Below, piece by piece: positions 1-7,404 of a stretch of DNA of 12,428 bases. This DNA is from Schizophyllum amplum (lineage: Eukaryota > Basidiomycota > Agaricomycetes > Agaricales > Schizophyllaceae): the NCBI GenBank assembly GCA_007026445.1, contig VDMD01000301.1, positions 1 to 12,428 of the forward strand, in the 5' to 3' direction. The first letter of the stretch is position 1; every line of letters starts with the position of its first letter. Below the pieces are notes generated by a model. The model was given only the letters and a program-made list of their open reading frames with translations. It was not told the DNA's origin and searched no databases. Made by a program: the position numbers and the translations under genes.

Positions 1-171
1 CGGGTGCGATATAAGTAACCTGGGAACAAGGCGAGAGTATTGTACTCAATCGTACCAGAGTACGAGTAAAGGGGGTCCTGGGACCGTACGTAGGATAATG
101 TAATGCAACTCACGAGAAAATGGCAAGTCCTCGGCGGCGCCGCGTCGGGCTCATCCGCCGCTCTCTCGGCC

Positions 172-190
172 CTGCTCACCAGGTGAGCAG
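172..190. repeat. Perfect 9-bp palindrome with 1-nt spacer
   Basis: CTGCTCACC and GGTGAGCAG flank a single A, giving a near-perfect palindrome. The identical site is at 11876-11894 in the right terminal repeat. It could be a dimeric binding site or a chance hairpin. No function can be assigned. Confidence 0.6.
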
Positions 191-375
191 ACAGGTCTCG
201 GCGCAGTATCAGTACCTGCGCGCATCACATTAGCGTCACATACTCAAAAGTCAATATGCGGGCGCAAGCGCCTTACTGAGTAGACCCCTCGCGAGGGCAC
301 CTTGGACTTGCGACCTGAGACGCGGTCAACGGCCGCCTGGCGTTAACACGATGAGCGTGTGACGAGGCCTGCGCG

Positions 376-606
376 CTGAGTTAGCTGAGAAAGGAGACGT
401 TACAAAACAGTGACTCACAATAAGCGAGTTGTGCGGCGGCGCTGCGCGCCGCCCGCCGCACGCGACCCATACTCCCGCCGTCACAGGTAGTCGCAGCCGT
501 CCCCGAGAATTCCCGCGCGGATATTCTGCAAAATGACTTCATTTTGCATATTTTAGACGGTCAGAAACTCACCAGAAACCCCTCCGCTTAGACCGGCATA
601 TGGGGC
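376..606 (-). repeat. Dispersed repeat module, inverted copy (left terminal repeat)
   Basis: Read on the minus strand, this matches the modules at 4657 and 4921. It begins GCCCCATATGCCGGTC, continues through AATATCCGCGCGGGAATT, and ends with the GC hairpin GGCGGCGC-GCA-GCGCCGCC (435-453). After the hairpin comes a GTGAGT site (413-418) at the same relative place where the forward copies have GTGCGT. A CTCAG acceptor-like end follows at 376-380 or 385-389. It is more diverged than the forward copies. The second terminal repeat carries the same copy at about 12080-12309. Confidence 0.8.
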
Positions 607-674
607 TATCGGGGCGCGACGAGGACGGCATCCAGCCCGGCAGAGCGTCGCCATGACGACGACGGATGGCGAGG

Positions 675-2048
675 TCAGACGCGAAAGCCAGCGAGACGTT
701 GTGGGTGCTCATGCGGCCCCTGGAATGAAGTCAGAATATGCGCCACGTTTTACGACCGACACTCACCGCTTCGACGTTCATGACGACGACATTGCCGTAG
801 AGCTCGTCCGCAGCGAAAGCGCGCGATCTCGAGTCACGCTTGAGTTCAACTTCGAGTCACGGAGTGATCACGTGATTCGATGTTGAACTTGCGAGAGCTC
901 GCGCAGGGGCGTTGCTCACTGCGGCGAGCATGTCAGCCAGAGGCGCGCCAGGCAGCGGTGGACCTCACATGCGAAGCGTGCGTGATCGCGGAGCTCGCCG
1001 CGATGTTGTGGGTCCGAGTGTGAGCGAGGCGGTGAACGTGAGGGGTGATTCGTTGTGCTGATTGGCAACGTGGCGCGGCGCGAGGGCCTGCTACAGCCAG
1101 AACAGCTCCGTCAGCATGAGGCAATAAACATACACAAGTACTCACAAATAGACAGTGGTCTCCGTGCAGTTGCAGGTGGATGCCGGGTGATGGACGTGAG
1201 GGGAGATTCGTTGTTGGTGGTGGCGCGTGCCGCGGTATTCCCTGGGAGACTGTCAACAAGGCTCCATGTGCGACGAGGCAAACACGTACCCGATGACCAG
1301 AGCGCCGCGCTTCTGAAGGACGTCGCAGGCGTCGTCACAAACGTCAGCCACCAACGTCGACGGCCCATGCGCGTCGCCCCGAGCAGTCCGAGAGAGCTCG
1401 GCGACGATCCTCGTCGCGTCGGGACGTGTCGGCGAAAGGCGGTCGACGTCGAAGAGGTCACCGTCGATCCCGCCGACCGACGCGCTGACACGTCCTCCGA
1501 GATGACCCGCGACGCCGGTGGTTGGCATGACAACAAAACGAGCCCCCCATGCTCGTCGCTTGCCCGTCGCCAGTGCCGGCACTTTGCACGACCTCGACGA
1601 ACTCGGTCGCCGCGTCCTGCGCGACGTAGGTGGTCGAAGCCCTCGGGTTGTCGAAGTCGACGCGTCCGGCGTCAACGGTAGTCGAGTGCGCTTGACGCCG
1701 TCGAACGCGTCGAGGAGACGCAGGCGAAGATGGTGGTAGGACGAAAGCTGTGTGCGGTCAGTTTTGTAATGAAACAAATCAATTGAAAACTTACTGATGC
1801 GCGTCATAGGCGGCAATAGTAAGGCGTGACCCTGAAGTAAGATAAACACATCAGCGCTGAGTCTAACTGAAGTAAAATGAGCGACTTACAAGGGAGGCGT
1901 TGACGAACTGCGTGTTGGGAGTGACAGGGGAGGGAAGCTGGTGTTTGCAAAGTTGAAGCAGGATAGACCTGGTAGTAGAAGTAGACCTGGAGCGAAATAA
2001 TCAGTAGACCCCAAAACGAGAGGCAAGGGGGAAAACGTACCAAAGCAT
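675..2048 (-). CDS. Candidate eight-exon gene of unknown function, frame damaged
   Basis: No family recognised. The case is structural. Seven GT-AG introns sit at 1987-2040, 1832-1889, 1748-1794, 1242-1289, 1091-1145, 919-968 and 720-766, all 47-58 nt, with donors GTACGT, GTAAGT, GTGAGT or GTGAGG and CTGAC/CTGAT/TTGAC branch-like sites. Splicing from the ATG at 2048 gives a frame of about 337 codons ending in TGA at 675-677. Exon 4 (1290-1747) reads VDFDNPRASTTYVAQDAA, then needs one G removed from the G6 run near 1545 to continue as FDVDRLSPTRPDATRIVAEL. Exon 7 holds one in-frame TGA (857-859) before DELYGNVVVMNVEA. The middle is rich in P, S and R. Exons 5 and 6 share a 21-bp near-identical stretch. 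The introns are convincing; the exact protein, start and end are not. It may be a real gene with read errors or a decaying one. Confidence 0.42.
843..889. repeat. Imperfect 18-bp inverted repeat inside exon 7
   Basis: Arms 843-860 and 872-889 pair at 16 of 18 positions around an 11-nt loop. The loop side contains the 10-bp palindrome ATCACGTGAT (867-876) with an E-box core CACGTG. The only in-frame stop of the surrounding gene model lies in the left arm (857-859). Confidence 0.75.
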
Positions 2049-2164
2049 CGAAGACGCCCTCCGCAGTGACGAGGAGCAGACGCCGAAGGGCGAAAATAAG
2101 AGTGGGTGAGTGCGCCGTGAAAGGAGGAGTATGGGAGAATGTCGAAACCCAAAGAACTCACCAG

Positions 2165-2172
2165 CCTTTATA
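2165..2172 (-). promoter_or_regulatory. TATA-like box upstream of the minus-strand gene model
   Basis: On the minus strand the sequence AGTATAAAGG lies about 120 nt before the ATG at 2048. A pyrimidine-rich stretch of the kind common in fungal 5' leaders follows it. A GTGAGT just downstream (about 2156-2161) could also start a leader intron. Inferred from position and motif only. Confidence 0.35.
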
Positions 2173-2174
2173 CT

Positions 2175-3432
2175 GGGCGAGACGGACCCGCTCCCGCCCG
2201 CGCTGTACCTCGCTACGCAACGCTCAGTCATCCATCAGGATACGCCGGGTAGCACGCGGCGATGACGCCGGACGTTTGAGGCCGAGATCTGGACCTCGAA
2301 AAGCGGAAGATTCGGGGAGAGCGCGTAAACGCGCTCCCTGCACCGGCGCTGCCCTGGGCCGCACGTCGTCCTGGCTGCAACAGAGTTCAGTGGAAACATA
2401 CCGCTCCGGACATGGGCGGGCGTACCGGAAGTCAGAGATGGAAGGGCGGAAGTTCTGGCGGGTGGCTTTGGGCGACGCGCCACAGCGCGTCCAAGTCGTT
2501 CTGCGTTGTGCTCGCTGCCCGCGTCGTTCAGCAGAGTAGTCCAAAGGCATTGAGAAACGTGCCTTGAGTGACTCGTAACGCGTGACGAAGCCGCCGCGCC
2601 GCGACAAGTCCAGGATGGTCGAGTTGGTTGTTGAACTTGAGAGATCAGTGAAATCCCCTTTGGGAAGTGCTTGACTCTTTGAAAGGCGGCGCGCACGTCG
2701 CCCGCCTCGTCAACGCCGTCGCGTCCTTCGCCTTGACCACAAAATAATTCCTCGTCATCGACGACACGTATGCCCGGGGTTTTCGAGGGAATGGGCGCAA
2801 AACGCGCCCTGTGAGTGAGGAGGAACGGCGCAGAGCGACGGCGAGCGCAGCGTCGCCCCCGTCGCCTCGCATCACGTTTCCATCAATCTGAGGCATATGT
2901 CAGCGCCCAGAACCCGGTAACTGAGCTCAGAAACGCACCAGATTTCGACGGAAGAAGCGGAAGGGCGGAATGACCGCGTAGAGGAATGGCGCTATTGCGA
3001 GCGTGCGCTACGTTCGGCGAGCGGCGCGTCATCGCAAACATGTTCGGACGGACTTCGGAAGATGGAATCGTGAAAGCGGTGCCGCCAGCCGGAAGACTGG
3101 GCGCGCGGTGAAGTAGGGACAGAGGAGGAGGGGGTCGTGCATAACGAGCTGAGGAAAGGCGCAGGCGCGGTTTGCGACCTGGGGCGTCAAGGGGTATATC
3201 GTTAGACTAGAATGAGTCATTGCGGACGTCAGCCCGGGCTCGGACGAACATGCTATGGACGCACCAAAAACGACGCCACATAACAAAATGGCCCTTGTTC
3301 GCCATATAGCACAAGTTCGAGGCCGAAGATGGACGATCGGTGAGCGGGAATCGTGTTCTGAACACTAAACGAAAAGGTTTTGAGACTGGAATATTTGGGT
3401 TTTGGGAGACAACTTCTCGACCCAAGGACGTC
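2175..3432. other. No supported gene; one possible isolated intron
   Basis: Several open frames of 80-157 codons overlap on both strands here. None has a recognisable domain, a consistent splice chain or steady GC-ending codon use. The only structured signal is a 51-nt GT-AG segment on the minus strand (2375-2425; GTACGC to TTGCAG, with a CACTGAACT branch-like site). It may mark a relic gene. The short frames beside it are interrupted, so I do not call one. Confidence 0.4.
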
Positions 3433-3452
3433 GAGTTTTGCATGCAAAACTC
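3433..3452. repeat. Perfect 20-bp palindrome
   Basis: GAGTTTTGCATGCAAAACTC is its own reverse complement. GTC before it and CTCGAC after it extend the symmetry loosely. It is AT-rich compared with its surroundings and could form a cruciform or bind a dimer. No function can be assigned. Confidence 0.85.
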
Positions 3453-4402
3453 CTCGACCTTCAAGAACGATAAGGAAGGACGTCGATCCCGCTCATCGGT
3501 ACTTGCTGCGCGTGTTCTAGGGGTCCAAGACGTTCAGCTCGACTGCCTGCGACCCATCCCTGGTGTCATACCGAGGCTGGGCGTCCTTCGAGAACTGGGT
3601 GCGCCAGGTGCGCGCCACCCGAGACTCTTTCGAGATTTACGAGGGATCCCGTCGGGATTTGGGTTTCTATCTTTCGAGATGGGTACATTCAAGTGCAATG
3701 AAAACGCTGGCATCGTCGTCGTGGCGAGAGACAAGAACGATGAGCGGGAAGCGAAGATGGCGGCGCGAGACGAGAGAGATCGGAACTCGGCCCGCGTCGC
3801 GTGCGCCTTCCCATTTCGATTTTCGCCAAGTCCATCTCGACCACCATGGGTCTTCAGCACGTTTCGCACCCACCGACGCCTTTGATACAGGGCAATGTCA
3901 TGTGATGATATTCTATGTACTCTAACGTGTCCTGGCGCGCTCGACGCGGCGCGCTTATTTTGCCGCGTTGTCCGTCCTCCCGACGCTCCAGCCCTGCCCG
4001 CCGTGCCGTCTGCAGCGCCGTTCCGAGTACTCATCGCACCGGGAACTCACGGTGGTGCCGACGGCCTGGCGAGCGCGACTGAAGCGTCGGGAAGCGGGAA
4101 AACGTGGCCCGACAAGCGGCACTCGTGCCCGAGCCGTCCCCGTCGTCCATGACGCTGCCGTACTCAACGGCACTCGGCGGTTCTCGAAACATGCCGCACG
4201 AGATGACCGGGCAGCATCCCAAAGCGGAATTATTCAAGATTCCACGCTCAGGGTATGCCGTTTGATCGGTCGCGTAGGTAAGTTTTTGCTCATGTCCTGC
4301 TTTTTCCCCGCCATTCCCGTTGCCCCAGTCGCCGAGTCGACGTCTACCTCGGCGTGTTTCCCCCTGCGCGTCATGTACACCGTGCTGATAGTTGACTCAG
4401 TC
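3453..4402. other. No supported gene
   Basis: Open frames occur on both strands (for example a 166-codon minus frame ending at 3534 and a 292-codon plus frame from 3968), but they lack recognisable domains and overlap each other. A short plus frame near 3585-3680 reading SFENWVRQVRATRDSFEIYE has a protein-like composition but no visible start or splice context. Two intron-like segments of 51 and 47 nt can be drawn between 4276 and 4400, leading to the coding fragment at 4403. Confidence 0.35.
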
Positions 4403-4668
4403 GTCTACCGAACGCACTCAACCTCCCATACCCACCACCCCAACGTGTCCGTCATGCGCAACGTCCGCTACAACACACTCGACATCGTTCTCAACGGCGA
4501 CCGCGGCACGCTCATCGCCCCACGCCCACCTGGTCGGCCCTCGCTTCGTCGCGTCCCTCCCCGTCGTGCCCAGCATCGTCGCGGACCTCCCCGGCCGCTG
4601 TCGCCATGGCAACACCGTCCCCCATCCCGCCTACGCCCGTCTACCCGGTGCCATTTGCCCCATTTGCC
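4403..4668 (+). pseudogene. Exon-like coding fragment of unknown function
   Basis: After a TTGACTCAG acceptor-like end at 4400, the frame reads HPNVSVMRNVRYNTLDIVLN with strongly C-ending codons, as expected for coding DNA in this genome. At the C4 run 4518-4521 the coding signature moves to another frame, which continues HAHLVGPRFVASLPVVPSIV. Dropping one C would join them. The frame then runs into the first forward repeat module (4657), giving a CPICRSK tail. A shorter reading with HGD and PICRSKRR follows the same layout beside the inverted module on the minus strand (about 716-585). I recognise no family. It may be a relic exon or a gene broken by a read error. Confidence 0.35.
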
Positions 4669-4901
4669 GGTCCAAGCGGAGGCGTTTCCGGCGAGGTTTC
4701 CAAGCCCAAAATCGATGCAAAACGAGGTCATTTTGCCAAACATCCGCGCGGGAATTTTCGAGGACGTCTTCGACACACTCGGGGAGGCGGGGGAGGCATT
4801 GGGGAGCGCGGCGGGCGGCGCGCAGCGCCGCCGCGCACTTGCTTAGGTGCGTCTTGTGGTCCCTTCCGGCTCCCAGCGCGCTGACGATTTTTTTTTCTCA
4901 G
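4657..4901 (+). repeat. Dispersed repeat module, forward copy 1
   Basis: It begins GCCCCATTTGCCGGTCC and holds AAAATCGATGCAAAACGAGG, ATCCGCGCGGGAATTTTCGA and the GC hairpin GGCGGCGC-GCA-GCGCCGCC at 4814-4832. A 55-nt intron-like tail (4847-4901) follows, with donor GTGCGT, branch GCTGACG, a T-tract and a CTCAG end. Forward copy 2 starts 20 nt later. The module reads through in several frames, so spurious proteins are easily predicted from it. Confidence 0.85.
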
Positions 4902-4920
4902 GTGTCCGCGAGGCGCCGTT

Positions 4921-5149
4921 TACCCCATTTGCCGGTCCAAGCGGAGGCGTTTCCGGCGAGGTTTTCAAGGTCAAAATCGACGCAAAACGAGGTCGTTTTG
5001 TCAAATATCCGCGCGGGAATTTTCGAGGACCTCCGCGATGATTCTGTGGGGGCGGGGAGGGAGTTGGGAGCGCGGCGGGCGGCGCGCAGCGCCGCCGCGA
5101 GGTGCGTCAGGCGACGTATTGTAAGCTTGGGTGCTCACTCGACACTCAG
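4921..5149 (+). repeat. Dispersed repeat module, forward copy 2
   Basis: Closely matches forward copy 1 over the first 120 bases, and again at the hairpin (5078-5096). It also ends in an intron-like tail (5102-5149; GTGCGT to ACTCAG, 48 nt). The stretch between the conserved blocks has diverged. Keeping a donor immediately after the hairpin in every full copy suggests the intron is part of the repeated unit. Confidence 0.85.
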
Positions 5150-5219
5150 GGTCTTTGTCGCATTCCAGGCGACCCGGTACCGCCCGCCGACTCCTCCATT
5201 TGCCGACTCTAGACGACCC

Positions 5220-5310
5220 CGACAGCCCCATTTACCGGTCCAAGCGGGGGCGTTTCCAGAGCCGTTTTCGAGGCCAAAAATCGGCCCATTTTCTCGAATA
5301 TTCGCGCGGG
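5220..5310 (+). repeat. Dispersed repeat module, partial forward copy 3
   Basis: It begins GACAGCCCCATTTACCGGTC and keeps the start of the module through an altered ATTCGCGCGGGC. It then passes directly into the 21-bp tandem repeat at 5311. The GC hairpin and intron-like tail are absent. Confidence 0.7.
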
Positions 5311-5394
5311 CGGTCTCGCGGGAGTGCGCGACGGTCTAGCGGGCGAACGCGACGGTCTCGAGGGTGTATGCGACGGTCTCGCGGGGTGAAGCGG
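5311..5394 (+). repeat. 21-bp tandem repeat, four units
   Basis: Four consecutive 21-bp units begin CGGTCT at 5311, 5332, 5353 and 5374. Because 21 is a multiple of three, one frame encodes a degenerate heptad RSRGxxR. There is no other sign that this is translated. Confidence 0.85.
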
Positions 5395-5455
5395 GTCGTC
5401 ACGGACATTCATGGTGCGTGATTCGTTCGCCCCGGGTGAAATTGAAGCTGACAAA

Positions 5456-5491
5456 GTCGTGAAGCAATGTATCGCCGTCCGGCGAGCGGCG
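5456..5491 (+). repeat. Recurring 36-bp motif, copy 1
   Basis: This motif begins GTCGTGAAGCAATGTATCGC and ends GGCGAGCGGCG. It recurs at 5736-5771 (one or two changes), 6037-6072 (more changes) and partly at 6255-6271. The spacings are 280, 301 and about 218 bp. It lies between different minisatellites rather than inside one. Confidence 0.85.
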
Positions 5492-5580
5492 TGTGTGCAT
5501 CTGCATCCGCCGTGCATCTCCCCACCGACGTCGTCTTCCTAACCCCCTCGTCTTCGCCTATCTCCCCACCTACGTCGCCT

Positions 5581-5710
5581 TCCCCTCCCCTCGTCGCGTA
5601 TGTCCCCACCTCGTCACGCATTCCCCACCTCGTCACGCATTCCCCTCAACCTCGTCGCGCATTCGCACCCCCCGACACGCATTTCCACCCCCCGACACGT
5701 ATCTCCCCTC
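5581..5710 (+). repeat. C-rich degenerate tandem repeat
   Basis: Repeats of the type CCCCACCTCGTCACGCATT, about 18-22 bp each, drift toward CACCCCCCGACACGCATTT at the distal end. The plus strand is pyrimidine-rich. Frames through it are proline-rich and are best seen as artefacts. Confidence 0.75.
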
Positions 5711-5735
5711 GCATCTTCACGCCCAACACGAGGAG

Positions 5736-5771
5736 GTCGTGAAGCAACGTATCGCCGTCCGGCGAGCGGCG
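5736..5771 (+). repeat. Recurring 36-bp motif, copy 2
   Basis: Near-identical to 5456-5491, with AACGTATCG in place of AATGTATCG. Confidence 0.85.
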
Positions 5772-5849
5772 CTTACACAAGGGGCAGTACTTACACGAGG
5801 GCGGCGCTTAAACGACGGGCGGTGCTTACCCGGCGTGGCCTTGATGGCC

Positions 5850-6024
5850 GAGGACGTCTTTGGCGCCGAGACAAGTGTCTTTGGCGCTGAGGGGACGAGG
5901 ACGGCTTTGGCGGTGACGGGACGAGGACGTCTTTGGCGTTGCGGCGACGAGGCGTCTTTGGCATTGCGGCAACGAGGCGTTTTTAGCGCTGAGGGGACGA
6001 GGGCGTTTTTGGCGGTGACGGGGC
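5850..6024 (+). repeat. 24-26-bp tandem repeat, about seven units
   Basis: Degenerate units of the form GACGAGGACGTCTTTGGCG followed by a short variable G-rich tail run head to tail. The third copy of the 36-bp motif follows 12 bases after the last unit. Confidence 0.8.
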
Positions 6025-6036
6025 AAGGCTGCCGAG

Positions 6037-6072
6037 GTCGTGAAGCAATGTATCGCGTTCCCGCGAGCGAGG
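6037..6072 (+). repeat. Recurring 36-bp motif, copy 3 (diverged)
   Basis: Keeps GTCGTGAAGCAATGTATCGC, then diverges in its second half. A fourth partial match, CAATGTATCGCCGTCCG, is at 6255-6271. Confidence 0.75.
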
Positions 6073-6090
6073 TAGTCTAGCTCTATGTCG

Positions 6091-6150
6091 CGCTGACTGC
6101 TCTCTCAAGGCACTGACTGCTTTCTCATGGCGCCGACTGCTTTCTCAACG
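6091..6150 (+). repeat. 20-bp tandem repeat, three units
   Basis: Three consecutive units close to CGCTGACTGCTTTCTCAAGG at 6091, 6111 and 6131, each differing at a few positions. Confidence 0.85.
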
Positions 6151-6394
6151 CGTTCGCGTTGGAGCGCATTGTCGGTGACTTGCCCGACGATTTTGACGAC
6201 CCCTCACGCTTTTCGCGACCTCTCCCATCCGTTGACCCTGCCTTGGTGAATACCCAATGTATCGCCGTCCGCCAAGATGCGTCGATGCGCCCGAGTTTGT
6301 CAGACTCAATTTGATCGTCGACCTTGTCTCGTCTTTACCCGGGATTTTGCCTTTTGATGTCAGACGAGCATAGCCGGTGCATTTACGGGTATTT

Positions 6395-6536
6395 TTACTG
6401 ACGGGCTCCCTTACTCACGGTGTCCTTACCGACGGGCTAGAGTGTTACTGACGGGCTCGAGTATCACCGGGGACCTGAATCGTACTTACCAATAGACTCG
6501 AGTTGTACTTATCGACGGGCTTGAATGCAATGTCTT
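6395..6536 (+). repeat. Degenerate TTACTGACGGGCT repeat
   Basis: Six or seven irregular units of 15-24 bp are built on TTACTGACGGGCTCGAGT, several with a mutated core. This is the last member of the minisatellite block. Confidence 0.7.
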
Positions 6537-6539
6537 TGG

Positions 6540-7240
6540 TTGCATGTATGCGTTGTCAATTAACTTTGTACCACTCGTTGCTCGTGAATGCATTCCTTGC
6601 GAGAAGTGACTTGTGAATCGAGACCTTGTCTACACAACATCGGTGTTGCGGGTACCTGTAAACAGGAAACTGGATGAATAATGAGGTGATAGCGGGGGTA
6701 GCGAGTGCGACGAGCTGCGGGAACCCTGAAGTTGAGGGGTGCCCTGAGTTTCCGGAAATAAAATTATTTTACGGAGGTGGCGTAGGCAACCGGCGGTAGG
6801 AGAGTGCAGGGAGTTGAGCAAGGTCGGCGAGAGAGAGGATTGCTGGCGGTGGAGGAGGTCGGTGAGGAAGGGGAAAAGGTGAATGATGTTTTCAAGAAGA
6901 AGTAAAGCTGGTAGCCAAAAACGGTGTCCATCGGTTAAGGCGATGGGTCCAAGTATTTGCATACCCTAGCCGGCGGTAGGTGGTCACGAAAAGGTGACAT
7001 CGGCGGCAGGATCTGGGATTCGCGGGGGCCATAGGACAAGCAAGCAGGCAGTGAGGGTGGCTAAACTCGCAGGACTTGGTTTTCGGAAGTATATGTATCA
7101 AGGTGTCCAAGTCCGAGGCTTGTAGGTGGCCCACAGCGCCCGGTAGACAAGCTACAAAAGCACTTCTACTCGACTCTAACTTTTTCCCAAAACGACCTGT
7201 AACCTGCGCCGATAACGCAACTTCAACCGTGTGAAGTCAC
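6540..7240. other. No supported gene; possible relic intron on the minus strand
   Basis: Minus-strand frames of about 80 and 110 codons (6892-7134 and 6630-6962) show no recognisable domain. A 57-nt GT-AG segment on the minus strand (6908-6964; GTATGC to TACCAG, branch-like CCTTAACC) would join parts of them, but no ATG-led frame follows. The 11-mer CCTACCGCCGG occurs on the minus strand near 6790 and 6972. The stretch from 7140 is probably the 5' flank of the GT90 gene. Confidence 0.3.
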
Positions 7241-7248
7241 ATCACGGA

Positions 7249-7279
7249 CCGATCGCTGGCCGATCGCCGCGCCGATCGC
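7249..7279 (+). promoter_or_regulatory. Three CCGATCGC sites upstream of the GT90 gene
   Basis: CCGATCGC occurs at 7249-7256, 7260-7267 and 7272-7279, starting 11 and 12 bp apart, about one helical turn. The cluster lies 126-156 nt before the probable ATG at 7405. The core CGATCG is palindromic, as expected for a dimeric regulator. This is inferred; I know of no specific factor for it. Confidence 0.4.
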
Positions 7280-7404
7280 GCGCGCTCATTAGGCGGACGA
7301 CGCGGCTTGCTGCTTCCCATGACCTTCCCTCGCCTGTCCCACCCTCGCCAGCTGCGGGACAATGGCCCGCCGACCTCGAAAAGGGCGGCGCGGCGCTGTC
7401 GTTC

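Larger units (their letters stand above)
1..725 (+). repeat. Terminal direct repeat, left copy
   Basis: This block recurs as the last 724 bases of the window in the same orientation. The copies differ only at three homopolymers: C4 (501-504) against C3, C4 (579-582) against C5, and G4 (602-605) against G3. Both copies are cut by the window edge, so the true boundaries are unknown and the period is 11,704 bp. Overlapping contig ends of a circular or tandem molecule explain this best. On the minus strand the block holds an inverted copy of the dispersed repeat module (376-606) and the last exon of the candidate gene at 675-2048. I see no plus-strand gene in it. Confidence 0.97.

Noticed and set aside
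1055..1681. A 208-codon plus-strand protein
   Set aside because: It is the antisense of the spliced minus-strand gene, crosses two of its introns, and is an arginine-rich by-product of GC-rich sequence.
1804..2043. Membrane protein segment reading VYFYYQVYP, like a seven-helix fungal family
   Set aside because: The frame runs through an intron with good splice signals and does not join any later exon. The alternative frame from the ATG at 2048 stays in phase through the next exons.
2066..2696. Overlapping 127-157-codon frames on both strands
   Set aside because: They shadow each other, none has a domain or a consistent splice chain, and codon use is not biased in any one frame.
4392..5339. 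A single 315-codon protein on the plus strand
   Set aside because: The frame runs through three copies of the repeat module and their intron-like tails. Codon use changes frame inside it, and its arginine-rich repeats come from the module.
5311..6540. CRISPR-like array
   Set aside because: The units are direct tandem repeats without unique spacers of constant length, and the genome is fungal.
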